From JAYODW01 sp038116745 (lineage in GTDB: Bacteria > Pseudomonadota > Gammaproteobacteria > Ga0077536), in NCBI GenBank assembly GCA_038116745.1, contig JAYODW010000010.1, positions 1 to 64,000 of the forward strand: a DNA stretch of 64,000 nucleotides, written 5' to 3'. Made by a program: the position numbers and the translations under genes. Each line of letters opens with the position of its first letter. The stretch's first letter is position 1. A model generated the notes under the pieces. It made no database searches. It saw only the letters and a list, made by a program, of their open reading frames with translations, and was not told the origin of the DNA. Below are positions 9,109-18,921 of the stretch, piece by piece.

Positions 9109-10272
9109 TCAGCCCCCGCGCGCAGCGCGGAAGCTGGCCCGGATATCGTCGACCAGGAGTGCCGGTTCCTCCATCGGCGCGAAATGCCCGCCCTGCGGCA
9201 TCGGGGTCCAGCGCTTGAGGTCGTAGTAGCTCTCCGCCCAGCTGCGCGAGACCATGAAAAGCTCGCCGGGGAATACCGCGATCGAGGTCGGCGCTTCGAC
9301 GACGGGACGACGTTCATGCACCGGCTGCCACGGCTGGTGGAAGAACTCGTAGTAATAACGCGCCGAGGTCACGAAGGTTTCTGTGACCCAGTAGATGGTC
9401 ATCGTGGTGCACAGATCGTCCAGGGTGAAACGGCTCAGCACGTCGCCGCCGCAGTCGCTCCAGGCCCGGCGTTTTTCCAGGATCCAGGCGCACAGTGCCG
9501 CAGGTGAGTCGTGCATACCGTAAGCCAGGGTCTGCGGACGTGTTCCCTGGATGGCTGAGTAGCCGCTGCCTTCGGCAAAAAACAGCGCGGTGCGGTCGCA
9601 CCAGTGGGCCTCGTCTTCCGCGTAACAGTCATGGGGCGGGAATGGATCATTCGGGAAGCCCAGCGGGAGCGTCAGCGTCAGATGAACGCCGTACAGATGC
9701 GCCGCATGCTTGTGGCCAAGCTGAGCGCTGAGGATGGCGCCCCAGTCACCGCCCTGGGCGGCGTAGCGTTCGTAGCCGAGCACCTCGCGCATGAGGCGAT
9801 CCCAGAGATCCGCCGTGCGCCAGGCGTTGATGCCGGTCTTCGTCAACGGACTGGAGAAGCCATAGCCTGGCAGTGATGGCACGACGACATCGAAGGCATC
9901 CGCCGCCTCGCCACCGTGGGCCACAGGATCTGAAAGCGGACCGATAACCTTATGGAGATCCCAGAACGTCCACGGCCAGCCATGAGACAAAACCAGTGGC
10001 ATCGGCCGGGGTCCTTTTCCCGGAACCCGGATGAAATGGATCGGAATACCGTCGATGTCGGACCGGAAATTCGGCAGCGCGTTGATGGCCGTTTCGTGAC
10101 GCCGCCAGTCGTATTCGTTCGCCCAGTAATCGCACAGCGTTTGCAGCTCGGTCAGACGCGTGCCGTAGCGCCAGTCATCGTTACCTATCTCTGACGGCCA
10201 GCGCGTGTTTCTGAGACGCTGTTTGAGGTCAGAAAGAACCTCGTCCGGCACGGCAATATGAAACGGCTCCAT
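9109..10272 (-). CDS. epoxide hydrolase, alpha/beta fold with EHN domain
   Basis: The 387-residue protein opens with the epoxide-hydrolase N-terminal domain (VPDEVLSDLKQRL ... RWP), then the oxyanion-hole HGWP (97-100) and the nucleophile motif GGDWGA with Asp176. PLTKTG and the late GHFAPMEEP, which carries the general-base His, complete the pattern. It would open epoxides to vicinal diols in the cytoplasm. It is divergent from the antiporter gene, with a 222-bp promoter region between them. Juvenile-hormone-type and microbial EHs share this layout, so the substrate is open. Confidence 0.88.
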   Translation of the reverse strand: MEPFHIAVPDEVLSDLKQRLRNTRWPSEIGNDDWRYGTRLTELQTLCDYWANEYDWRRHETAINALPNFRSDIDGIPIHFIRVPGKGPRPMPLVLSHGWPWTFWDLHKVIGPLSDPVAHGGEAADAFDVVVPSLPGYGFSSPLTKTGINAWRTADLWDRLMREVLGYERYAAQGGDWGAILSAQLGHKHAAHLYGVHLTLTLPLGFPNDPFPPHDCYAEDEAHWCDRTALFFAEGSGYSAIQGTRPQTLAYGMHDSPAALCAWILEKRRAWSDCGGDVLSRFTLDDLCTTMTIYWVTETFVTSARYYYEFFHQPWQPVHERRPVVEAPTSIAVFPGELFMVSRSWAESYYDLKRWTPMPQGGHFAPMEEPALLVDDIRASFRAARGG

Positions 10273-10494
10273 GGTTTGTCTCCAGAGTGGAAAAGACTGC
10301 GCTGGCTGTGTACTACGTCGTACCGGGCAAGCGGAGCGATTAGACTCTCCCTGCGATCGGCAGCGATGCTATCCAGCGCTGCGCAGGCCAGCTTGGCCGC
10401 TGTGTCTGATTCTAGTACGCGCTTTCCCGGGCGGCTCCCATCAAGGTGCTGGCGGGTAGATTGCACATGACGCTGACTTGAGAAAGCCAAATCC

Positions 10495-12249
10495 ATGGAA
10501 CATCTGCATCTGCACGACACGATAGTTTTCCTGGCTGCGGCCGGGCTGGTGATACCGGCGGTCAAGCGTCTGCGGGTCAGCCCCGTACTCGGCTTCCTGC
10601 TCATCGGTACCGCGGTCGGGCCACATGGACTGAGTCGTTTCGTCGATGCCTACCCCTGGCTCAGCTTTTTTCTGATCACGGATATCAGCGGCGTGAAGGC
10701 GCTCGCCGAGCTGGGCATTGTCTTTCTCCTGTTCGCCATCGGCCTTGAGCTTTCGCTGGAGCGGCTGTGGGCAATCCGGCGCCAGGTGTTCGGCATGGGG
10801 TCGAGCCAGATCCTGATGACCGCCCTGGCTATCGGGGGGATTGCGTACTTCTTTGGCAATTCACTCCAGGTATCAGTTCTGCTGGGCGCCTGCCTTGCAC
10901 TGTCATCGACCGCCGTGGTGGTTCAGATCCTGATTGAGCAGGGCCGCTTCGGCACGCCCGTGGGGCGCGGTTGCTTCGCCGTGCTGCTCGCCCAGGACAT
11001 CGCCGTTGTGCCGATTCTGTTTCTGGTCGGCACTTTCGGCGCTGGCGACGGCGGGTCCTTCGTGACCGGTCTTCTGCAGGCTCTGCTGGAGGCCGCCATT
11101 GCCGTGGTGCTCATCATGGGACTGGGACGGCTGGTGGTCCGACCGCTGTTCCGCTTCGTGGGCGCGGCGGAAAGTCCCGAGCTTTTCATGGCGGTTACCC
11201 TCCTGCTCATCATCGCGACCGCTCTTGCAACTGAGAGCGCCGGTATGTCGGCGGCGCTGGGTGCGTTCCTGGCCGGCCTGCTCCTCGCTGAAAGTGAGTA
11301 CCGCCATGAGATCGAGATTAACGTCGAGCCATTCAAAGGGCTGTTGCTGGGCCTGTTCTTCATGTCAGTCGGCATGGCGATAGACCTCGCGGAGGTCTAC
11401 CGCGATCCGCTGTGGGTGTTCCTCTCCATCGTCGGGCTGTTCGGTCTGAAGGCGGTGATCATGATCGCAGTCGCACGTGTGTCCGGCTGCGAATGGTCAC
11501 GCGCGGTGGAGATGGGGTTGCTGCTCGGACAGGGGGGAGAGTTCGCCTTTGTCGTCGTGGCGCTGGCCGTCAGCCTTGAACTGATGCCCACCACCACGGC
11601 CCAGTTCATGCTCATCGTGGTCGGTGCGACCGTGTTCCTTACACCCTTTGTCGCGCGGCTGGCAGCCTATCTCGGCCAGGTCCTGTCCGCTCGTGAGCAC
11701 GGCCGCCACGCCGCCGGCGCGGGGCTGGATGACGTCAGCGAGCACGTGGTGATCGCTGGCTACGGCCGAACGGGCCAGCTGCTGGCTGAGCTGCTGTCAG
11801 CGCAACATATTCCCTATCTGGCGATCGACGCGGATGCAGGGCAGGTCAGCGCCAAGCGCGCAGCGGGCAAGCCGGTGCTGTTCGGTGATGCAAGTCGGGT
11901 GGCCACGCTGGAAAAAGCGCATCTGCGCGACGCCCTCGCGCTCGCGGTCTGCATTGATGATTCCGAGGTCACCGAGCATGTGCTCAACGCTGCGCGCCGT
12001 GTGGCGCCGGAAACGCGGATAGTGGCCCGCGCACGGGATGCGGACCACGCCAGCGAGCTGCTCACCGCTGGTGCCGATCGTGTGGTGCCGGAGCTGCTCG
12101 AGTCCGGGCTGCAGCTGGGGCACGTGATGCTGGAGTCGATTGGCTTTCCCGCCGCTGCCGCGCGTGAGCTGATCGAAACGCACCGCGTGGAGCTTGAGCA
12201 GCAGACCGCGGCGGCGGCAGAGCTGACTGCAAACCGCCGCCGTTCCTGA
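10495..12249 (+). CDS. CPA2 monovalent cation:proton antiporter, KefB/C-like
   Basis: This 584-residue protein has two parts. About 390 residues of transmembrane Na/H-exchanger domain include LAELGIVFLLFAIGLELS and the helix-5-like LSSTAVVVQIL. A cytoplasmic RCK/TrkA-N domain begins around residue 415 with the NAD-binding VIAGYGRTGQLLAELL. KefC-type proteins exchange K+ for H+ and are gated by nucleotide or glutathione adducts, protecting against electrophiles. That would suit neighbours handling quinones and epoxides, although the glutathione site cannot be confirmed by eye. No ancillary KefF/G gene is adjacent. Confidence 0.88.
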   Translation: MEHLHLHDTIVFLAAAGLVIPAVKRLRVSPVLGFLLIGTAVGPHGLSRFVDAYPWLSFFLITDISGVKALAELGIVFLLFAIGLELSLERLWAIRRQVFGMGSSQILMTALAIGGIAYFFGNSLQVSVLLGACLALSSTAVVVQILIEQGRFGTPVGRGCFAVLLAQDIAVVPILFLVGTFGAGDGGSFVTGLLQALLEAAIAVVLIMGLGRLVVRPLFRFVGAAESPELFMAVTLLLIIATALATESAGMSAALGAFLAGLLLAESEYRHEIEINVEPFKGLLLGLFFMSVGMAIDLAEVYRDPLWVFLSIVGLFGLKAVIMIAVARVSGCEWSRAVEMGLLLGQGGEFAFVVVALAVSLELMPTTTAQFMLIVVGATVFLTPFVARLAAYLGQVLSAREHGRHAAGAGLDDVSEHVVIAGYGRTGQLLAELLSAQHIPYLAIDADAGQVSAKRAAGKPVLFGDASRVATLEKAHLRDALALAVCIDDSEVTEHVLNAARRVAPETRIVARARDADHASELLTAGADRVVPELLESGLQLGHVMLESIGFPAAAARELIETHRVELEQQTAAAAELTANRRRS

Positions 12250-12262
12250 AACGCCCGGCAGC

Positions 12263-13306
12263 TCAGGTTTTTCGCGACGTTTTCCGACTGGTTTTTTTCG
12301 GCGCCGCGCGGCGTTTGGGTTTGACCGCGTTGAATAGACGCTCCTTGGGATACTCCGCGCCAGCGACATGTTCGATGCTGGCGATCCTGACCATCTGGTA
12401 GGTGCGGATGCGGAATGCCGGGTCGCAGGACATGCGCACGTAGAGGTCGCGCGGCGGCACGCCGTAGTCCTCTTCGAGCCACTGCATCAGGTTTGCGGTG
12501 GCGTCGTAGATTGCGTGCTCGAAAGGGCGGTTGATGCCGATGGCGACGATGCTCTCGGGCTTCTCGATGCGCACGCAGGGCAGGCGTTTGTTTTTCACGA
12601 CGGTGCACGACAGCTGCACCGTGGCGCGCGTTTCGTCAGCGATCCCGGTGAACTCCGTGTCCCCCTGACCGCCGTGACAGTCGCCGATGTAGAGCAGTCC
12701 GCCATCGTTATAGGCATTCAGGTAGATCGTGTGACCGGCACGGATGTCGCGACAGTCGATATTGCCGCCGAATGCGCCCTGGCCGAGCACTGACGTGAAA
12801 ACTTCCCGCTCCGGCGCGGTCGCCAGGGTGCCGATAAAGGGTTCCAGCGGCCAGGTCAGTGAATCCGAGTATTTACCGTAGCCGTCCCGCGTGTGGCCGC
12901 TCGGCCCCGGCAGATGCTCGATAACGTGCACGTAGCCTTCCGCGCAGTCTTTGTAGCGCAGGGAATCGCCGAGCGGGCCCATACCCGGGATAACGCCGGA
13001 AAACCCGTAGCGCCAGGGATCGATCCAGTCGATGTGCACCGCCAGCACGTCGCCCGCCCGACAGCCTTCAACATAGATAGGTCCCACAACCGGGTTGAAC
13101 AGGCCCGGAGTCGCTTTGGCCAGATCGAGAAAATGCTGGCTTTTGAACCCATGGACCTTGGGGTTGTCGCTGTCGTCTGCGATCATGCCGGACAGCGCGT
13201 CGTTGGTTTCGACCTGGAACACTTCGCCTGCCTTGACTCTGAGACAGGGCTTGTCGCGATTATCGAAAGCGTATTTCTGGACTTTGCCGCGTTTGATTTT
13301 TTTCAT
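12263..13306 (-). CDS. acetamidase/formamidase family amidohydrolase
   Basis: The 347-residue protein is of FmdA/AmdA type. Typical stretches are VKAGEVFQVETNDALSG, GPIYVEGCRAGDVLAVHI, GGNIDCRDIRAG and YIGDCHGGQGDTEFTG, whose His and Asp residues form the metal site. The family hydrolyses formamide, acetamide or related short amides to acid and ammonia. The Lys/Arg-rich C-terminal tail (about 20 residues after VKPKRRAAPKK) is unusual. A dimethylformamidase-like gene at the far end of the window produces a related kind of substrate, but the two are 50 kb apart. Confidence 0.82.
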   Translation of the reverse strand: MKKIKRGKVQKYAFDNRDKPCLRVKAGEVFQVETNDALSGMIADDSDNPKVHGFKSQHFLDLAKATPGLFNPVVGPIYVEGCRAGDVLAVHIDWIDPWRYGFSGVIPGMGPLGDSLRYKDCAEGYVHVIEHLPGPSGHTRDGYGKYSDSLTWPLEPFIGTLATAPEREVFTSVLGQGAFGGNIDCRDIRAGHTIYLNAYNDGGLLYIGDCHGGQGDTEFTGIADETRATVQLSCTVVKNKRLPCVRIEKPESIVAIGINRPFEHAIYDATANLMQWLEEDYGVPPRDLYVRMSCDPAFRIRTYQMVRIASIEHVAGAEYPKERLFNAVKPKRRAAPKKTSRKTSRKT

Positions 13307-13384
13307 GGATATACCCTCCCCGCTGCTTGGAAACTGTTCCGCATTCTATGTCGCCGCTGAAATCCCGCAGGGCAGCGCAGGCAG

Positions 13385-14020
13385 ATGACGCTACCTGCGG
13401 CGGCCGCTGAGGTACTCGCGTTCTGTCTCCGCGGCGATGGGGCCGATCCGGCCGCCGAGGTGCGCCGCTGGTTCCGCGTTGAGCCTGATTTTGACGCGTT
13501 GCTGGCCGAGCGATTCGGCGCTCTGGTCGAGCGTGCCCTGCGCGGCGACCTCGATGACTGGCAGGTCGCATCGGCGCACAGCGCTCTGGCGCTGGTTATC
13601 CTTTGTGATCAGGTGCCGCGCAATATATTCCGTGGCCAGGCGCGGGCGTTCGCCGGTGATGCGTGCGCCCGAGCGACCGCGCTGGCCAGCATCGACAGGG
13701 GCTGGGATCGCGATTTCGCGCCCCTGGAGCGCTTTTTTCTCTACATTCCTTTCGAACACGCCGAAGAGCTCGCGCTGCAGGAGCGCTACGTCGCCCTGCG
13801 GGAGGCGGAGCACGCGGCAGCGCCGCGCGAGCTGCGCAGCTTTACCGGCGAGGCGCTGGTTGCCGCGCGCGATCACTGCGACGTTATCCGCCGCTTCGGT
13901 CGCTTTCCGCACCGCAACCGCGCGCTCGGGCGCCGCTCAACGCTGGCCGAGCTTGCATGGCTCGAGGCGCACAGCCATGGCTGGGGGCAGGGTTCCCCGT
14001 TACCAGGCGCGGAGCGCTGA
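13385..14020 (+). CDS. DUF924 family protein
   Basis: This 211-residue protein matches the DUF924 pattern: EVLAFCLRGDGADP at the start, ALALVILCDQVPRNIFRGQARAF in the middle, then FLYIPFEHAEELALQER and FGRFPHRNRALGR. The family is an all-helical TPR-like fold, widespread in Pseudomonadota, whose biochemical function is not established. The start is an ATG close behind the divergent formamidase promoter. Confidence 0.8.
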   Translation: MTLPAAAAEVLAFCLRGDGADPAAEVRRWFRVEPDFDALLAERFGALVERALRGDLDDWQVASAHSALALVILCDQVPRNIFRGQARAFAGDACARATALASIDRGWDRDFAPLERFFLYIPFEHAEELALQERYVALREAEHAAAPRELRSFTGEALVAARDHCDVIRRFGRFPHRNRALGRRSTLAELAWLEAHSHGWGQGSPLPGAER

Positions 14021-14072
14021 GGGTTCTTTTTCTGTCAGCCGGATGAGCGCGCCGAGGGCACGCCACCCGGCT

Positions 14073-15215
14073 TCACCACAGTCGCCGGGATGCAATCTCA
14101 GCGCCCGCGACCAGAGCACCCAGTTTCTCAAACGCGATCCCCGCGGCCACATGGCCATACCGGGCGAAGGTTGAGAAGCCGCAGTCGGTTCCTGCCAGCA
14201 CCCGCTCCCGGCCGACAATGTCGGCGAAGCGGCAGATTTTTTCCGCCACGTAATCCGGATGCTCAATGTAGTTGGTGCAGGTATCGATCACGCCCGGCAT
14301 GAGCACCAGATCGTCCGGCAGCGCGGCGTCCTGCCACACCTGCCATTCGTGGGCGTGGCGCGGATTGGATGCTTCGAACGAGACCACCCGCGGTCGTGCG
14401 TTCAGCAGCACTTCAAGAATGCGGGCTAGCGGAATATCGAAGTCGTGCGGCCCTTCGTAGTTTCCCCAGCAGATATGCATGCGGCACTGCTCCCCGGGCA
14501 CGTTGCGTAAGGCGTGGTTCAGCACTTCGACCTGCCGCGCAGCCTGCCGCACAAATGCATCATCGGAGAGGTCCTTGTACTGGGTGTGGCGCGCCATGGC
14601 GAGGTCGGGGCAGTCGATCTGCAGGACAAATCCGGCGCCGGTGATGGCCTCGTACTCTTCGCGCATGGCCTCGCCGAGGGCCTCGAGATAAGCGTCTTCA
14701 TTCGGGTAGTGCTCGTTCGGCAGGAACGCGCTGATTACGCCCGGTGAAGACGCGTTCATGAAAGCGTCGGCGGCGCCGGCACCGGCCAGGGCATCGCGGA
14801 AATTGCTGATATCGGTTTCGAGCGGCGCCCGATTGGTGACCCTGATGTCGCCGGTGCAGATCGGGCGTTTGACCGGCGGTGCCTGGTTGGTGTGTACCTG
14901 CATTTCCATGAAATCAGGAAAGCGCGCCAGATCGGCGGGCGGGCGTCGCGGACTGTCGCCGCTGAATCCTGAGCAGCGATCCTTGATGTAGGTCGAGTAG
15001 CCTATCTTGCTCATCTCGCCATCGCTGACGATGTCGATCCCGATCGCGACCTGTTTGCGGACGATTTCGTGCACAGCCTCGCGCGCGGCTGCGGCGAACA
15101 TTTCGGCATCAACCGGCTCGCCGGCCTCCCGGGCGAGCAGCAGATCGGCCAGCCCGTCGGGACGCGGCAGGCTGCCGACGTGCGTGGTGAGGATGCGATC
15201 GTGGCTCAGTTTCAT
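14073..15215 (-). CDS. MetE C-terminal-like (cobalamin-independent methyltransferase family)
   Basis: The 380-residue protein corresponds to the C-terminal catalytic half of MetE alone. It starts with LTTHVGSLPRP, carries the zinc-ligand region RMHICWGNYEG (His-x-Cys) and ends with the second cysteine in GTDCGFSTFARYG. Free-standing versions include epoxyalkane:coenzyme M transferase and methionine synthases using other methyl donors. There is no N-terminal MetE half, so a folate-polyglutamate methionine synthase role is doubtful. A thiol-alkylation role on a small substrate is possible. A second member of the family lies at 31477-32586. Confidence 0.75.
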   Translation of the reverse strand: MKLSHDRILTTHVGSLPRPDGLADLLLAREAGEPVDAEMFAAAAREAVHEIVRKQVAIGIDIVSDGEMSKIGYSTYIKDRCSGFSGDSPRRPPADLARFPDFMEMQVHTNQAPPVKRPICTGDIRVTNRAPLETDISNFRDALAGAGAADAFMNASSPGVISAFLPNEHYPNEDAYLEALGEAMREEYEAITGAGFVLQIDCPDLAMARHTQYKDLSDDAFVRQAARQVEVLNHALRNVPGEQCRMHICWGNYEGPHDFDIPLARILEVLLNARPRVVSFEASNPRHAHEWQVWQDAALPDDLVLMPGVIDTCTNYIEHPDYVAEKICRFADIVGRERVLAGTDCGFSTFARYGHVAAGIAFEKLGALVAGAEIASRRLW

Positions 15216-15346
15216 CGTCGTTCTCCGGCGGTTGGGTGAGGGCCACAGCGGGGTGGCCGCGCCCGGGGGGCAGGGTGCTGACGCATGGTACCGTTAGCGC
15301 GTTATCGCTTCCCATGGTCGAGTCCCAGGTGCACGAGGTACGTCGG

Positions 15347-16972
15347 ATGGTTGTGAGCATCAAATGGATCCCTTTGCTGGCGCTTCTCGGGGCAGGGGCT
15401 ACGGCTGCAGAGCGGACTGAAGTGCTGCTGCGAGGCGTAGTCAGTACATCGCTGGGTCCGGCGGTCGGGGCGCGCGTCACCGCGATCGACCCCGACAGCG
15501 CGGTCAGGATCAGCGGTTTTACTGACGGGCAGGGTCGCTATGAGCTGGGTCTGACGAACACCGGACGCTATCGACTGGAAGCGCGGGCCGGCAGCGAATC
15601 GGCGCACAGGCTGGATGTCGAGGTGAGCGCCGGCGCGACGGCAGATCTGATGCTCACCCCCGATCCAGAAGTGCTGACAGCTGTCCCCAGCGACCGCTGG
15701 CTGGCGCTGCTGCCTGACGGCGAGATGAAGCGCGAATTCATTCTGAACTGCACCTCATGTCATGAGATCGACGCGCAGCGGGTGCTGATCGACGGGCACG
15801 CCCGCACGCGCGGACAGTGGGCCAGCGCGTTTGCGGCCATGCGCGCCATCGATCAGTACGCGCTGCTGCCGCAGGATTTTGACGATGCGGCCTATGGCGA
15901 CTGGCTCGCGCAGCACTGGACCGACGACAGCGTGCGCGCTCTCGAGCCCCGCCTGCCTGCGGAGGGAGCGGCGCTCGTTGGGATCCGCATCACCGAGTAC
16001 CCGCTGCCGATCGATGGCGAATTACCCCACGACCTGGTCGTGGGGCCGGATGGCCGGATTTGGATCACGGCATTTTTCAATGACGTGATCTGGGCGTTGG
16101 ACAGCGCCAGCGGTGAGTTCCAGACCTTCGCGCTGCGAGGAGCCGGAGCCGAGGGCTGGGGACAGGCGCGCGCGCTGGTGTTTGATGCCCGTAGGCGCTT
16201 GTGGGTGCTGCTGGGCGGGACCCACGAGCTGGTCATGCTTGATCCGGCGAGCGGCGCGACCGAAACCCATGCGATCGGCATGTACGCCCACAGTCTGGCG
16301 CTCGACAGCCAGGGACGGGTCTGGTTCAACGACTACTTTGCGCGCGCGGAACGCATCGGAGTGTTCGATCCCGAGACGGGAACGGTTGAACATCTGCCCC
16401 TGCCGAGCGCGGGACTGAGCGAGGCGGCCGGTCTGCCCTTGCCCTACGGGCTCCAGATAGACCGCGCGGGACGCCTGTACAGCACGCAGCTCGCGGCCAA
16501 TACGGTTGCGCTTTACGACACCCGCAGCGGCGAGAGTCAGCTGATCCCAATGCCGCATGACAACGTCGGCCCCCGGCGGCCGGCGGTCGATGCCGGAGAC
16601 CGGCTGTGGATCCCGGAATGGAATACGGGTTACCTGTCGCGATTCGACCCGGAGAGCGGCACGTTTGAGCGCTTCCAGCTTGGAAGCTCGGCCCTGGGCG
16701 GTTACGATGCGGAGGTCGATCCAGTGACCGGGGAGGTCTGGGTTACCGGGGCACTTGCCGCAAGCATGGTGGTGTTTGACCCGGAAAGTCGCCGGTCTCT
16801 GGAGATCCCGTTGCCGACCAATCCTGCGTATACGCGCCATCTGGCGGTTGACCCACGCAACGGCGACCTGTGGTCGGCTTATTCCTCTCTCCCGGCGGCC
16901 AAACCGCGGGTGGTGCGCATTGAGCGCGCCGCGCGTCAGGCGCTCAGCGCGTCGCGCGCAGCTGCGCCGTAG
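15347..16972 (+). CDS. exported streptogramin-lyase-like propeller with CxxCH haem site
   Basis: I chose the ATG at 15347, which gives 541 residues with a signal peptide (IKWIPLLALLGAGATAAE). Next come a carboxypeptidase-regulatory-like beta sandwich (about 25-105), a short domain with the c-type haem motif CTSCHE (Cys135, Cys138, His139), and a Vgb-like beta propeller (about 205-530) with repeats such as DLVVGPDGRIWIT and LALDSQGRVWFND. The propeller resembles virginiamycin B lyase, but environmental homologues fused to a cytochrome are more likely periplasmic redox or sensing proteins. The 3' end overlaps the convergent hydantoinase B gene by 29 bp. Confidence 0.7.
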   Translation: MVVSIKWIPLLALLGAGATAAERTEVLLRGVVSTSLGPAVGARVTAIDPDSAVRISGFTDGQGRYELGLTNTGRYRLEARAGSESAHRLDVEVSAGATADLMLTPDPEVLTAVPSDRWLALLPDGEMKREFILNCTSCHEIDAQRVLIDGHARTRGQWASAFAAMRAIDQYALLPQDFDDAAYGDWLAQHWTDDSVRALEPRLPAEGAALVGIRITEYPLPIDGELPHDLVVGPDGRIWITAFFNDVIWALDSASGEFQTFALRGAGAEGWGQARALVFDARRRLWVLLGGTHELVMLDPASGATETHAIGMYAHSLALDSQGRVWFNDYFARAERIGVFDPETGTVEHLPLPSAGLSEAAGLPLPYGLQIDRAGRLYSTQLAANTVALYDTRSGESQLIPMPHDNVGPRRPAVDAGDRLWIPEWNTGYLSRFDPESGTFERFQLGSSALGGYDAEVDPVTGEVWVTGALAASMVVFDPESRRSLEIPLPTNPAYTRHLAVDPRNGDLWSAYSSLPAAKPRVVRIERAARQALSASRAAAP

Positions 16973-18908
16973 CGTCAGTATCGAGCACCAGACCCTCCGG
17001 GTCGCGAGCCGGATCACCGCTGATCACCACGCCGTACTCGGCAGCCGCAGCCGCGATACTGACGTAGCCGTCTCGCACGTCAGCAAGCACGCGCTCGGGT
17101 GCGCGGGTGAAGGGATCGCCCCAGCCTCCGCCGCCATTGGTGATATAGCGGGACATCGCGCCGGGGCGCGTGTGCCACACATGCTGACGGGCAAAGTAGG
17201 CGTATTCGCCTGCGGGGTCGGGAGCACGGGTCTTCGGATCGAGCATGCCCGCGATTGGCGTGGTGCGTTCGTATATAGGCATATCAGTCGGCAGCAGGCG
17301 GCCCGGACGGTCGATGGCCGGATCGTCCGGTTCGAACAGCCAGCAGGCGCCGAGTGCGCCGGTGCGACCGCCGTTGGCGCCGAACCCGGTGCCCTGCTTG
17401 AAGCGCAGCGGAATACTGTAGTGCTCGCCGGCGGTTTCCCACAGGGCGTCTTTAAGCACGCCTGCGCCGCCCCGGTTGTAGCCCGCGCCACCGCTGTCGA
17501 CCACGTACTCCTTGCGGATGAGGAGTACCGGTGATTCCTGCTCCATGGCCTCTGTCGCCGGATCGAGGCCGTTGATCATGTATGGCACCGTGTAGGACTC
17601 ACCATCATGATGCGCATCGGCTCCCCAGGGACCGTGTTCGCCTCCGACCAGACCGATGTTCTGCCATGCCGTCCCGTCAGCGCGCAGGCCGTGGGCGTTA
17701 TGCACCGCAACGGAGCCGTAATCACCGCCGAAAGCGGACATGTTCATGACCCTGCCGATCTCGCGCACGATGCCGGTGAGCAGCGCCTGGGTCACCTCCC
17801 AGTACAGCATGATGGCGCCGTCTGGCGGCAGCGCGGACAGCACTGTGCCCGGCGGTACGACGACGTCGATCGGGCGGTAAGCGCCAGAGCTGAACGGGGT
17901 GTGGCGATCTACCAGCAGCTTGAAAGCCGCGCCAACCGCGGTTTTGGCGTCGAGCGGGCCGGCGTTGATACAGGTGCGGGCCTGTCGCGAGGAGCCGCTG
18001 CAGTCGACCTCGACCCGCCCGCCGTGCTTGCGCACCGTGGCGCGGACCACGATCGGCTCATCGTCGCCGGCGCCATCGGCGTCGAGCGGCTCTTCGATGT
18101 CGTAAACACCATCCGGTATTGCCGTGATGGCGTCGCTCATGGCCTCGGCCGAGGCATCGCAGCAGTAGCGCACGGCTCCCCGGTAGGCGGTTTCACCGTA
18201 GCGCGCGATGCTCTCCGTCAGCAGTCGCTCGCCGAGCTTGAGCTGCTCGGCCATGGTCATGAAATCGGGCTGCAGCAGCCCGGCGAAGCGGGTGTTGTCG
18301 AACACCAGGCTGAAGGTCGAGCGCACCGGGCGGTCGTTTTCGAACAGCAGCATGGGTCCGAGCACCAGGCCGTTCTCGTACACGTTGGCCTTGGTGCCGC
18401 TGAAGCCGCCCGGCGTGATTCCGCCCATGTCGAGCTGATGCGCGCGGGCGTTGACGAAGGCGATGGGCCGGCCATCGTGAAATACCGGTCGGATGAAGCA
18501 CGCATCGTTGACGTGATTACCGCTGCGATAGGGGTCGTTGCACAACAGCACATCGCCCGGCTTCAGGCGCTCGACGCCGTATTCCTCGACGATATTGCGA
18601 ATGGCGTCCTCCATCGTGCCCAGAAAGACGAGCAGCGAGCTCGATACAGCGGGCATGGGGTAATCCATGTCCGGTGGTCCGGAGATGGTGATAGCGAAGT
18701 CGTACCAGTCGCGGATGATCGGCGAGAAGGCGCTGAACATGAGGCCGGTGCTCATATGTCCCACGATGTAGCGCAGCCGGTTGGACAGCACCATCGCGGT
18801 AAAACGGTCACAGCCGTAGGTTGCCTCGAAGTGCTCCTCGCTCCAGTCGCGCAGGCGCGCGGGTGCTTCGTGGTCGGGATGTCGGAGGTCGTCAGCTTGT
18901 GTGCTCAT
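16944..18908 (-). CDS. hyuB: hydantoinase B / oxoprolinase beta-type subunit
   Basis: The 654-residue protein is a full-length HyuB. DVLLCNDPYRSGNHVNDACF, INARAHQLDMGG-like and GGYGSV/GGWGDP stretches are the family signature, with the ATP-independent hydrolase half showing NGGGGWGDP near the C terminus. HyuA and HyuB together hydrolyse hydantoins, 5-oxoproline or N-methylhydantoin with ATP. Relatives carboxylate acetone or acetophenone. It follows hyuA by 13 bp in the same direction. The convergent neighbour overlaps its 3' end. The substrate is not determined. Confidence 0.88.
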   Translation of the reverse strand: MSTQADDLRHPDHEAPARLRDWSEEHFEATYGCDRFTAMVLSNRLRYIVGHMSTGLMFSAFSPIIRDWYDFAITISGPPDMDYPMPAVSSSLLVFLGTMEDAIRNIVEEYGVERLKPGDVLLCNDPYRSGNHVNDACFIRPVFHDGRPIAFVNARAHQLDMGGITPGGFSGTKANVYENGLVLGPMLLFENDRPVRSTFSLVFDNTRFAGLLQPDFMTMAEQLKLGERLLTESIARYGETAYRGAVRYCCDASAEAMSDAITAIPDGVYDIEEPLDADGAGDDEPIVVRATVRKHGGRVEVDCSGSSRQARTCINAGPLDAKTAVGAAFKLLVDRHTPFSSGAYRPIDVVVPPGTVLSALPPDGAIMLYWEVTQALLTGIVREIGRVMNMSAFGGDYGSVAVHNAHGLRADGTAWQNIGLVGGEHGPWGADAHHDGESYTVPYMINGLDPATEAMEQESPVLLIRKEYVVDSGGAGYNRGGAGVLKDALWETAGEHYSIPLRFKQGTGFGANGGRTGALGACWLFEPDDPAIDRPGRLLPTDMPIYERTTPIAGMLDPKTRAPDPAGEYAYFARQHVWHTRPGAMSRYITNGGGGWGDPFTRAPERVLADVRDGYVSIAAAAAEYGVVISGDPARDPEGLVLDTDATAQLRATR

Positions 18909-18921
18909 GAGCGGCTCCTGT

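Noticed and set aside
15347..16972. True virginiamycin B lyase
   Set aside because: The fusion to a haem motif and beta sandwich and the export signal do not fit the resistance enzyme.
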